Shown here: piece by piece, positions 11,860 through 22,998 of the stretch
Layout of the letters: each line of letters begins with the position of its first letter
Position numbering within the stretch: position 1 is the stretch's first letter
From: Benincasa hispida
Lineage: Eukaryota; Streptophyta; Magnoliopsida; Cucurbitales; Cucurbitaceae
Direction of reading: 5' to 3'
Length of the DNA stretch: 64,000 nt
NCBI RefSeq assembly: GCF_009727055.1
Contig: NC_052349.1
Span: 36,485,109 to 36,549,108, forward strand
Notes under the pieces: model-generated
What the model was told of the DNA's origin: nothing
Seen by the model: only the letters and a program-made list of their open reading frames with translations
The model's database searches: none
Program-made: the position numbers and the translations under genes

Positions 11860-13431
11860 TCTTACCATTTGGCGGTCGGACGTGAAGTTTCCAGCACTGA
11901 TCTTTAGTGTGCTAGGGTTTTTTTGCAATGTTCACATACTAGGGGCGGCTTACTATTCTGTTTATCTTGAACAGGGCCTGATGTTTTGAAAACAGCAGAA
12001 TCTGTTGGTGTTACAGGTGTACTGTTCATGGCCCTCGACCTATCTTCCTCTAGGCGAACTTCAGAACAGACTTTCATTAGGGATAGTATAGGTCTAGTCC
12101 CTAATATACGACTTCGCACTGTATTAAATTTAGAGTTGAGTCCTGCAAGAAAGTCATACACGTAATCCATTTCTTCAAACTGATAATGTAACATTCCTCT
12201 ACAAGGACAGTTCCAAATCATTTCATGGCAAAAATCCATCTCTTGCTACAACAGAGACAACTTATTAAAGTAAGCAGTAACGTCCATCGTTCCCTATTTT
12301 TATTCATGGACCTGCTTACTAGAGTATATAATCGAGAGGCATTCTGTCTCCTGGAGTAGAGTTTCTAGACTGCCTCCCAAATGTCACGGGTTGTAGCTGC
12401 ATACAATAAAGGTTTTCCAACCTGAGGTTCCATATTTCCAATCAAAATCGATCTCAACAAAGAATCCTATCCTTTCCACATTCGCTCTTGGGGATCACTG
12501 ATCCTTGGTTTTGGTATTTCACCTGTCAGATATCTAAATTTGTGACGGCCCTCAAGGGCCATTTTAATAGATTGGGACCAAGAGAAGTAATTATCACCAT
12601 TCAACTTTCCTTCTATAATAATTCCAGAAGAATTGCCTATAGTTCCAGAACATAAATTTGAGGGGTAAGTAGGGAACGAAGTTACCGAGTTTTCAGGGTA
12701 TGAATTTAGATCTGGTTGGATCTTGGATGTCGATCCCAGGGCTTCCCCAATAGCAGTAAGCTGCTGCTGAAACATCTCGTTCTGTCGTTTAATCTGCAAC
12801 TGCAACTGGGTAACTTGATCTTGGATTATATTTCCTTGGTCCTGGTGGTATGATGAAGACTCACCCCCTCTGAACTCATCCATGATTGGCGAAAACTGCC
12901 CCATTCGGTTGCTCATACCCGGTTGGAAAATACCCATACTTCTTCCATCTGTCCTTTGGTGCGGCAGAGGTTGAGATGAGACACCAATCTGAGAGGAGAA
13001 GGCCAACGGCAACCTCAACGGATGGGAACTGGACTGGACGGCGCTGGGCATCATGGATCTGGACCGGTCGGCAGCGTCTGAGATCGGCCGGACAGGTTTC
13101 GTGTAGCCGGTCGCTGGTCGCCCTCGTCTGCGCACGTTCGAACCAGATGGTCGTCTTCATTTGCGCGCAGTCGGACCAGATGGGTAGCTGCTGGTTCGCT
13201 GGTCGCCGGTTGCTAGGTCTGGCGGCTGGTCATTTCGTCTGCGAAGGAGTCGGCAGGCAGTGGGTAGGGCGGCGACGACTGGTCTTCACGAAAGTGGGGA
13301 AAAAGGGTTTGGAAGTACTTGTCAATGACTTTTTGGATAATACTGGTTATACCTGGGTTATTGGTTTGGGATTCTTCTGTTGGATTTTTATCATTGGTGG
13401 CCAGGGTTTCGTCTCTATGCTCTGATATCAT
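11860..13431 (-). pseudogene. Copia gag region, broken
   Basis: The likely start is the ATG at 13431, which overlaps the LTR/PBS junction. Fragments: residues from MISEHRDE to a stop at 13213; a second frame (13135-12467) with a coiled, Gln-rich stretch and the gag_3-like motif GDNYFSWSQSIKMAL, ending in a stop; a third (12239-11904) with YDFLAGLNSKFNTVRSRIL; and a zinc knuckle CEHCKKT...H..DQCW split by a frameshift in an A-run near 11915. Strongly decayed. Some of this may still be missed frame changes. Confidence 0.8.
13419..13430 (-). promoter_or_regulatory. Copia primer-binding site with one substitution
   Basis: The minus strand reads TGATATCAGAGC immediately after the 5' LTR. The consensus for initiator-Met tRNA is TGGTATCAGAGC, so one G-to-A change is present. 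Confidence 0.8.
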
Positions 13432-13647
13432 GATGAAAAATAGAGTAGGGAAAGGAAAAATAACACACCAAGATTTTACGTGGAAAACCCTAATTAGAGA
13501 GAAAAACCACGAGATAAGGGGATTCTTATTAGAAAACTGATACAAAGAAATACAACAGACTAACAGCTTAAATAGAGAACAGGGAAGCTTTAGGGTACAA
13601 TGAAAAAGACAAAATTGCCCCTAGAGTGCAAAATCCTAATTTCAACA
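13431..13647 (-). repeat. 5' LTR of the copia element
   Basis: 217 bp, paired with 8000-8216. Eight of the nine differences between the LTRs are transitions, as expected from decay of methylated cytosines. Confidence 0.93.
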
Positions 13648-15455
13648 AAGATAATTGAGTTCAATTTTCGTCTAGGATTAAACCATTAATTTAGTTAAGT
13701 ATCTCAACTACAACAATCGAAGATAAAGATGTTATGAAAAATAACTAATTTATTAAATATTCATCACCAACATGTAATTTCTTAGGTCGAGAAGGTAAAG
13801 AGTATTTAAAAAGGCTTTGTCAAGCTCAAATAATTATCATTTTTAGAGTTAAAAAAAAACAATGTTTGCATTATTTTTAAAGATCAAGCAAGACATTAAG
13901 CTCCTCCTCTAAATGAACACTAAGTGAACCTTGTACTTTTATTTTAAGATTTACAGATTGCCATATAAATATTATGTTCTAATCTAAGTCCCTATCAATC
14001 TAGCTAAAAACCAAATAAAAGATGATTCATTAAACGGTCAAAATAATAAAAGCATTATGCATTTAATTTGCATGCAAGATAAGTGCAATGTGAAAGAATC
14101 TTTATTAAAATCAATCAATAAAACCAAAACATGAATTTCAAAGTTCCACAACTAAAATCATTAATTTAAAACAAAAAATCTAATAAAAATATCCTAATAA
14201 AATCAACAAAGAAAGATCAATAAAGAACTTCTGACGCGTGTCACGTTTGTTCCCATTACAAACTCCATGATCTCAAACTTTGAATTTCTTCTTACCTCTC
14301 AAGATGTCACTTAACAACCCCTTCAATGTATATAAAGTACTAAATGACTTTCTTTTCGATTGGTCTTGGAATGAAGTGAATGATTTTATTTATAGTGGAG
14401 GATTTGTTCCTAATCCCAATATCTTTCGATGGGATCCAAAATCAAATCAGATTAGAAATTTTCTTTATCTCCCTAATTATAATGTGCAACTCCACAATCT
14501 AGGGTGTATTTAACTACGAATTTTCTTATCCCAAATTTCTTTTCAATTACGAATCTTGCTATTTCTGTATTCAACTCGTCCTTCTCGAAAGATCTAAGGT
14601 GTTAAGACACAACTATCTTTGACAAAGGAAATTAGGTTCATTGAAGAAGATTGCAGTAAGAGCTCTCAGGTTTAGAACTTTCTTTTACTGTGTATTTCTA
14701 GCTTTTAACTTCAATTCCAACAGTGCTTTTGTTTCTTAATTCTATTTAGCTTTCTTTACTTCTTACTTATTCCTTCAAGTTCAAGTTTTGTATTTACATT
14801 CATTTTTATTAATACAAGTTCACATTGTTATCTTTACTTTCTCTTTATTTCTTTTTATATGCATTTCTCTTCTTTTTATTGGCTTCTTTTGTTTCATTAT
14901 GAGTGAAACCCTTCATTGAAAATCAAATATGTAAGTACCTCAAACATGCACACAAAGTAACTTTGTACATCCCTGATTTACTTTTATTGAATTTATTTTT
15001 ATTATTAATTTAGATTGATCACCTAGATTAGTATACCAAAAATTGAGTTTAATATTAAAAGGGTTAAGTAAAACTTGGTTTTCATACAGATTATATAGGA
15101 AAAGAACTTAAACTTAAACCTTTACTTTTTATACTAGACATAAGGAAAAACATTTAGAGCCTTTGATTGTGATTCATCTAAGTTTTCATTAATCATAGAT
15201 ATTTAATGGTTTAGACTCCTAAAATACCTCATAGGAAGTTGAATAGATGTTGAATCAGATTCACTATGTTAAGGTTTGAGTCAGAATTGCAATTTCCTGA
15301 AAGGTGACATTCTCCAACTAAAGGGTATGTGCGGTTTTGAGTCCCTCTTATATTTTGGATCATTTTTACTTTGTTTTACACACATACAACCATCTCTCAA
15401 CTATTTTTTCAGTTATTTTACAATTGCATTCTCGAGGAAAGTCTTATTCATTCTT
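13648..15455. other. Non-coding AT-rich sequence
   Basis: 13648-14280 continues the gypsy-like leader/LTR sequence interrupted at 7999. 14280-14515 has a short open frame of 77 codons without recognisable domains, probably chance. The rest is AT-rich with no supported gene. Confidence 0.35.
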
Positions 15456-15520
15456 AGGAAAAGTGATGAATGTGACTAAACTAGGAAAAGTGATGAATGT
15501 GACTAAACTAGGAAAAGTGA
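15456..15520. repeat. Tandem repeat, 27-bp unit, 2.4 copies
   Basis: The unit beginning 'aggaaaagtgatgaatgtga' is repeated exactly at 15456 and 15483, with a partial third copy at 15510. Confidence 0.9.
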
Positions 15521-16010
15521 GTATTCAAGTATTTAAGGGGCACTCATGGAGCTAAACTACTGTTTAAATAAAGCAAGTATAGTCCTATTAAGATCTATAA
15601 TTATGTTGATTTTGCTTGCAGTTTGCACAGGAGGACTTAGACGAAAGAAGATCACTGTCTAGTTGTACATTCCTATGTGGGAGAAATCTACTTAGTAGAA
15701 AGTGTTGATGCCTAAATTTGGATAGAGAAAAATGCATATGACCTTCATGTAACAACGGAGGTAAATTTGTAATTTGGGGAAGAGAGAACGTGCAAAACAA
15801 AGAAAAAAAGGTTCTGATGCCAAAGTTAGAATGAGAATTGTAGAATAGAGAAGAAATCATAAGTTTAAGTTACCTTATATAGAGTTATAATTATGTATTT
15901 ATAGGAGATTTAATCTAGTGTTAATGATTTCTTCCTAATCCTAAACAAGCTAGGATTAAATCTTATCTTTTCCTGATCATTTTTGGCTTATTTCGTTTGG
16001 TTCAAATTCA
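15521..16010. other. Non-coding, target of the solo-LTR insertion
   Basis: No gene is supported. The sequence before the LTR ends in ctcat (16011-16015), the target-site duplication. Confidence 0.4.
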
Positions 16011-16015
16011 CTCAT

Positions 16016-17827
16016 TGTTGAGTTGTATGTCCTAAAACTCGCAGTTTGTAATGTTAAACATATTCTATTATTAATAAAGACATTATTGACGTTTATTGAA
16101 TAAAATTGCTATTGAATATGTGAATTGAACTTGTAAAGTCTAAATCCAATAAATTAATGATCCATGGCTATTATATAAATACATGAACTTTATGTGGAGA
16201 CATAAGAGTGGATCAAGTTCAGTAAATAGCCAAAATGGTCTATAGTATATGAATAAGGTTAGGTACCTTATTTTGGTAACACTATCGGATGCAGTCCACT
16301 CTGTGGTTGTTACAATTTGTTGTAAAATGCTACAAACAAAGTGTCCTAGTTCGTTCATGTATTGACATGAGGAGCGGGGGCGTCCTATGCAATGAGTTTG
16401 CATAAGATCGGACCAAGACCTAAGTCACTCTTACTTTATAACGTTGTTTACTGTTTAAGACTAACTATTTTAAAGTGATGACCTAGGTAACTTGACCTTG
16501 ATCCTGAGTTAACTATGAACTCCTGTTTATTCGGGATTATGTAGATTTGCATGGGTGAGGGTTGGCTCAACAGCGCCGGTTCAATAAGCCTCTCATTCCA
16601 GGGGTAAGACTAGGTAGATAGTTGGAGACATAGGGTCCAAGACAGAATTCACTCCAACCCACTTTTAGGGATAGTAGAGAGGTTGTTCCCTTAAGTGTTG
16701 ACTTTGGGTCTTGAACAAGGGGCCCCACCCTCTCATTTTCCCGAGAGGGACTCAGTTTAGTGATTGGATCACAAACTAATTGTTCATTAGAGGATTAGTG
16801 GGACCTAAGGAGTAATCTTGGGGGTAAAACAACTTTTGACCCAACCGCTATTACGAACAACATGTGAATGGTTGAATTACTCATCATGGTTATATCAAAT
16901 AGACACATAATATATCTACAGTGAGGGGAGTACAACTACAGGCTATAGTGGATAGTCCTATTAATTAACGAATGTTGATTAACTAGGTTAAAGAGTTTGA
17001 CTGGTTAGTCTCGAATCGTTGGATCCCATGATTTGTAGGTCCATCGAGTCTTCTTGCTAGCTCAATACGGACAAAATTGAAGAACTAGGTGAAGTGAGAA
17101 TTTGAAATGTTCAAATTTGAAATTGAGGGAAAATTGTATTTTATATGAGATATAATTTACAATTAAATAATTAATTTATTAATTAATTATTTTTTAGAGT
17201 ATTCTTGAATATTAGCATGAAAGAGTCTTTTAAACATGACTAATGTGATTAATCAAAACTAGGTGTCAAAGACAAGTTAATATATGATATTAAATTTGTT
17301 TATTTTATTTAATTGAAATTGTTTTAATTAAATAATTTCTAAATTTTGAAAATTGTATTTCATTTTTTAATAAAAAAATAGTTAGTGGAAAAATCCAATT
17401 GTTGGATTTTTCCACTAACTAAGTGGACTTTGAAGTGGCACTTCCAAGGCTTGACACTTAAAGTTTACATGTTAGTGAAGTTTGAGGTGGAAGACATGCA
17501 AGATAGGATTTTGCATGTATTTTTCCTATAAATAGTTTGGTTTTTGAATTTTGTAAAATCTAATGCTTCTTTGAACTTTGACCCTTCAACCAAAATCAAT
17601 TCTCTTGTTTTTCACTAACAAAACGGTCCCACAATCGTGTTCTTCAACCGGAGAATAGTGAGGATTTACCGTTGGTGGTGTCAATCGAGTACGAGAGAGA
17701 AAGATTGCGGTGGATTCTACAAAATTGTAATTTCAAACCCTTAATGCATGTTTATTCTTGTTTTTTATGTAATTAGAACGTTATCGATCCTTGCTTCCGC
17801 TGTGCATGTATTCTTTATATTCCAACA
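16016..17827 (+). mobile_element. Solo LTR of a copia family, 1812 bp, with 5-bp TSD
   Basis: It starts TGTTGAGTTGTATGTCC and ends TTCCAACA. The flanks are ctcat at 16011-16015 and again at 17828-17832, a perfect 5-bp target duplication. No internal domain, PBS or PPT is present, so this is a solo LTR formed by LTR-LTR recombination. A plausible TATA-like 'tataaatag' lies near 17527. The same family occurs at 947-1243, 2787-4395, 36218-37630 and 56382-56815. Copia assignment comes from the copia RNase H inside the 36.2-kb copy and the PBS at 2773. Confidence 0.93.
17379..17421. repeat. Perfect 20-bp inverted repeat inside the LTR
   Basis: Arms 17379-17398 and 17402-17421 are exact reverse complements around a 3-base loop (ttg), centred on 'ggaaaaatcc'. 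A shorter version is kept in the 36.2-kb copy near 37133-37156. Confidence 0.92.
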
Positions 17828-17832
17828 CTCAT

Positions 17833-19301
17833 ATCATAAAGGTACCTTACTATCGGTTGTAGACTTAATCCTCTTTTGAACATGTCTTTGCACTTAAAAC
17901 TTTTCTTGATTTTTTTTCATCTAATGTTGCTAAGTTTTGATCACTCTAAGTTTTTTATAGGTAGATTGTTTAATCTCTATCGAAACCTATTTCGCTTAAA
18001 AGTATAAAATCAATTGCTAAATTGATCTTGAATGATTAAAATTATGTTTCAGAGTGACTTTAAATTTAACAAAAGCAATTTTGACCATTTCAAAAACTTT
18101 CCAATTATGCTTTTTTGTACGCTTATCAGTTCAAACATGTTAAAAAAATGAACAAGCAAAACAATGGTTAAGTTATCACACCACACCATTGGAAATATAA
18201 AAGTTGAAAAAAAATAGGGTGGATCTAGTACAGGATAGAATGTCAAGTACGATGCCACAGACAATATGTATGATAAGTGGGCAGCACGAAAGCAAACAAA
18301 AATATAAAGGCATAGAGATTGATAACCCAGTTCAGTGCAAATTCACCTACGTCTGGAGGTTGTGTGCCCGATGGAACGAAACTTCACTATATAAAGAGTT
18401 TAATAATTACAACGAAAGTACTTGTCTAACATACTCCCTCTTCAGTGACTCATATACAACTACCTCTTCAGTTTCAACTTAAGCTCCCCTAAGTTTGAGC
18501 TCCCCTCATTTATACAAAAATGCTTCTCCAACCTTTGTATGAGAACCCCTCAATATAACATAAGAACCCCTCAATATAACATACTTAGGCTCCCTTAAGA
18601 GTGAGATCCCCTCACATTCATCAAATTTAGGCTCCCCTAAATATGAGTTTTCATTATTGTCAACATATTTAGGCTCCCCCTAAACATAATATCAAATCAA
18701 ACCCCTCCTGACTTCTACAATGGCTGCCGAACCAAAATCTCAACGAAAAATACAAGGATTTTCAATAATAATACATGGAGATTAAGACTTAGACAAACCC
18801 TAAGCTCAAAACTCTCAATATACATTTTTTTAATAAGGCGGCTAACCCTAAAAATGAAAAGATCATCATATATAAGACTCGCTTTGAGAATATCTTTTAG
18901 AAGTGAATAAATATTATGTGCAGGAGAATAAGGAAAGCAGCCACGAAAATTTGGAAATGAATACAGAAAAATAAGAAAAAAATATTTTGCCGAAAATGCT
19001 GCCAAACATGTAACAATGTTAATAACAATGTCTTTGACATGTTGCACAACATGTCGCTCGAATTTTGCCTTAATAAAATCAACCAATTATACTATAGTCT
19101 TGAAATAAAATCAGTCAATCACACTGCTGTAACAAAAGTAATAAGAATGGCTCAACAATGAGAAATTGTGGAAACATATAATATGGACTATTTAGATTAT
19201 ATCTTAAACTAAATTCTCCTACATATCATTATATAGAGCGTCGTATACAGTAAGGTTCAAAAACATTGATTGTGATTTGTGAAACAAATAAATATTATTA
19301 G
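17833..19301. other. Non-coding repeat debris
   Basis: 18200-18480 contains 'gataacccagttcagtgcaa' next to 'cacctacgtctgg', wording usual in copia LTR/leader regions. 18480-18715 is a stretch of repeated 'ggctccc' and 'cccctca' words, including a 21-bp unit repeated twice at 18541-18582. No gene is supported. Confidence 0.4.
18541..18582. repeat. 21-bp tandem duplication
   Basis: The unit 'agaacccctcaatataacat' with a leading g or a occurs at 18541-18561 and 18562-18582, differing at one base. Confidence 0.9.
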
Positions 19302-22266
19302 GTCGGTTTGGTGATCAATAGATTTTTTATTTTGGTTGTTGAAAATTGTGCATGTTTTCTCGCAATTTCTTACTCATTGTTTCTATAATTCTTAAATAAA
19401 CATTTAATATTGAGCTAATGTCCAAAAACAAAAACAAGTTTTTTAAGAATTTTTCTTAGCTTCAAAATTTGGCTTTGATTTTGAAAACACTCCTACAATT
19501 TAGACAACAAGACATATAAACCAATAGATGGAAATGATGTTTATAGACATTATTTTAAAAAAACAAAAACTAAATAGTTATAGCCTCAATTAATGGTAAC
19601 CATTTGTTTTTTTTTTTAAAAAAAATAAACCTATTTTCTCTCAATTTTTACCATGATTTTCATCTTTTTTAAGTAAGAGTTGAATTTTTAGCCAAATTTC
19701 AAAAATAAAAATAAGTTCTTAAAAAAACCAAAGTCTCGTTTGGCAACCATGTAGATTTTTATTTTTTGTTTTTGAAAATTAAGACAATAAATACCTCTTC
19801 CATCTATAATTTTTTTGCTTTGTTATCTAATTTAAATATCTACCAATATTTTCAAAAATCAAGCAAAGTTTTGAAATCTATAAAAAAGTAGTTTTTAAAA
19901 ACTTGTTTTCTATTATTCGAATTTGGTTAAAAATTCAACTCTCTTACTTAAGAAAAATGAAAACATTGGTAAGAAAATGAGAGGAAATAAGCTTAATTTT
20001 AAAAAATTAAATGGCTACCAAATGAGGCCCTACTTTTTTTAGTTTTTAAGACTTGGCTTGGTCTTTTTTTTTAAAAAAAAAACATTGGTAGAAAGTAGAA
20101 AACAAAGAAAGAAATTTAGAGGTGAAATGAATAACGTTTATAGGCTTAATTTTCAAAAACCAAAAACTAAAAAACTAAGGTCCGCTCGTTTGATAACCAT
20201 TTGATTTTCGAAAATTAAGTCTATTTTCTCTCAATTTCTTATAATTGTTTTCAACTTTCTTAATTTAATGAGTTGAATTCTTAGTCAAATTCCAAAAAAC
20301 AAAAATAAGTTTTTTTTTTAAAAAATACTTTTTTTAGTTTTCAAAATTTAAATTGGTTTTTAAAACATTAGTAGAAAGTGTATAACAAAACAATCAATTT
20401 GAAGGTAGAAGGGGTGTTTATAGATTTAATTTCAAAAATAAAAATTAAAAAATTAATCCATTACCAAATGAAACCTAAATAGTCACAAAACGGAACCAAT
20501 AATGGGACCTTAACTATGCTAAAAGAAATTTTAAAAAAGGTTATACGATCTTAAAGCATAACGTTTACCTACTCAATGGATGCAAATGAAATTAAAATTT
20601 ACTATTTAGATAGTGTTGCATATTTTGAAATCGATATTAAATTTGTAATAAATGGGGTGTAGAGATTTAAACCTCTAATTTGAAAGGTTAAAATATATGT
20701 AAAATTACCGTTAATTAAGTTATGTTGATTCTCACTAATCAATTTACATATTTTATGGTATAAAAATTAGTATATATCAACCAAGTATGCAACCCCAAAG
20801 AATGTTGAAGTTGCTGCCACATGTGGCCATTAACTTGTCACCAAAGGCAAGGCTGGTTACTATAGTTTTTTTAATTTTAATTTTTTTTTAAATTACATAT
20901 AAATAGAGTTTTCTAGTTTAGAAGTGCATGCTTTAGTTGAGGATATAAATATTTGAAATTTGAAACTTAGTTTGTTCATTAAGTATGGGTTGGAACAATA
21001 TATATAAATAATTGTTTTGGGTGCTTAAATATTAATTTCTTTAAAAATATATTAAACAAGATGGAACTACAAGTCCACATCAATTGAATATTAAAAGCAT
21101 TCTTATTATAACTGTTAAGTTGTGGAGTCTAATAATCAAATAGAACCACTCAAAAGCCTTTGTTTTCATGTGAAGGTTCAATAATCACATTTACTACCAT
21201 TTCAAAATAATAATAATAATTAGAAGAAGAAGTCTATATTACTACTAGAGTTTGCAGAAGATTAAAAAAAAAAAATTTATAAGTTAAGGATGACATGAAC
21301 CTAACTATATAAGGTTGCTTTTAGTAATCGTTTTGTCTTTTATTTTTGTTTTTAAAAATTAAATCTATAGACACTATTTCGACCTTTAAATTGCTTCATT
21401 GGTTAATCTACATTTCACCAATGATTTAAAAAACCAAGCAAAATTTTGAGAACTAAAACAATAGTCGTTAAAAAGTTGCTTTGTTTTTGTATTTTGAATT
21501 TGGCTAAGAGTTCAACTATTATACTTAAGAAAGATGCAAATGATGGTAAGAAATATGGATGAAGTAGGCTTAATTTTAAAAAAAATAAAATAAAAAACCA
21601 AATGGTTATCAAATGGGGGCGTAAATATTTGGGCAAGTATCAATTTCTTCTTCTAAATTGTAGGGATTGTGTCAATTTCAACTCCAAGGTCTCGTCTCAT
21701 AATCATTTGGACCCAGTTTGATAACCATTTCGTTTTTTACTTTTAGTTTTTGAAAGTTATGTTTATTTCATCTATATTTCTTAAAATGATTTGCATATTT
21801 TCTTAAAAGTACAATGACTGAATTCTTAACCAAATTCTAAAAACAAAAACAATTTTTTTTAGTTCTCAAAATTTAGCTTGATTTTTAAACCATGAGTGAA
21901 AAGTAGATAAACAAAGAAAAAAATTTGAAGGTGGAAGTATTGTTCATAACCTTAATTTTTTTTTTTTTTAAAAAAAATAATAAAATAGTTACCAAACGAG
22001 GTCTTAATTTTTTTTTTTAATTTTGAAATTTGTGCAATGTTTCCTCTCAGTTTCATACCGTATTTTTTCATTTTTTCCAAAGTAAAAGGACTGAGTTCAG
22101 TTACATTCTAAAAACAAAAATAGGTTCTTAAAAACAACTTTTTAAAGTTTTTCAAAATTTGCGTTGATTTTTTAAAATATTAGTAAAAAGTCAACGAAGA
22201 GGTATTTATATGCACAATTTTGAAATACCAAAACTAATAAAACAAATAAGGTTATAAAACTGGACC
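19302..22266. mobile_element. Cluster of ~300-bp MITEs in both orientations
   Basis: About eight copies or partial copies of one family. Copies end in words like 'ctcgtttggtaaccattt' and its complement 'aaatggttaccaaacgag', and share the interior 'aaatttggctaagaattcaa' in either strand. Approximate copies: 19302-19589, 19593-19732 (partial), 19733-20030 (reverse), 20031-20178 (partial), 20179-20474, 21307-21622 (reverse), 21711-22004, 22005-22266. Copies are diverged and AT-rich. No transposase is present, so they are non-autonomous. The superfamily is not assigned because target duplications are unclear. The gap 20475-21306 is AT-rich with no gene. Confidence 0.7.
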
Positions 22267-22489
22267 TAAATCAATTTAAATGTTAAAACTTTTATAAGTG
22301 AGTTAATTTAGACTAAAACCATTATGACACAAGTTTCGCACATATATAAATCTTCTTTAAACGTAAAATTAATGTAAATCAGAGAGAAGTATAGAAAATC
22401 AAACAGAGAGTAGTTACTTTTTAGTATCTATAATTTTCTCTACTTATAATGAATTACGTGATAATTTTTTGGGTTGTTTTCAAATATGG

Positions 22490-22998
22490 TAAAATGAACT
22501 AAAATATTTTTAAATATAGTAAAATTTCAATGTCTATTTGTGACAGACCACAATAGACTACTATCTGTATCGTGATAAACACAGATAGTAGTTTTATCGC
22601 AGATAAACTATGATATTTTACTATTATTTGTAACTATTTTCAGTAGTTTTATTATCATTTAAAATAAATTTTCTAATTTTTTCTATCTTAATTAAAAAGA
22701 TTAGAGAAGAATAATTGTATTGAAGTGAATATTTTTAATTGATTTTAAATGTATGGGAATGAAAATAGATATGATAGACATAGATAGCAGTTGATAGACC
22801 GTGAAATTTTACTATTATTTGTAAATATTTTATGTAATTTTGTCATTTAAATAATTTCTCTAATTTTTCTATCTTAATTAAAAAATTTTAGAGAAGAATA
22901 ATTGTATTGAAGTGAATATTTTTAATTGATTTTAAATGTATTGGAACGAAAATAGATATGATAGACATACACAATAGTCTATCGCGATCTATCATAAG
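22490..22998. repeat. AT-rich repeat with ~190-bp tandem duplication
   Basis: A block from about 22615 to 22807 ('tttactattatttgtaa' to 'gatatgatagacatag') is repeated at about 22808-22990 with roughly ten percent change. Both copies end in 'agtctatc/gatagacta' inverted words, suggesting a duplicated MITE-like element. A related piece with 'agaagtctatcagtatcta' lies at 24595-24660. Confidence 0.7.

Larger units (their letters stand above)
8000..13647 (-). mobile_element. Structurally complete, mutated Ty1/copia element (5.65 kb)
   Basis: The element has 217-bp LTRs at both ends, a polypurine tract inside the left LTR, a Met-tRNA primer-binding site inside the right LTR, and gag, protease, integrase, RT and RNase H in copia order on the minus strand. 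Flanking bases tagat (7995-7999) and aagat (13648-13652) are a plausible 5-bp target duplication with one mismatch. By eye the LTRs differ at 9 of 217 positions. Many stops and frameshifts make it non-autonomous. The RNase H and RT wording resembles the RE1-like elements common in plants. The precise lineage is not assigned. Confidence 0.93.

Noticed and set aside
12886..13425. 179-codon plus-strand open frame
   Set aside because: It lies antisense to the copia gag region and matches nothing. A shadow of a GC-rich gag segment.
15276..15555. Open frames overlapping the 27-bp tandem repeat
   Set aside because: Short, no domain. The repeat length (27, a multiple of three) keeps frames open by chance.
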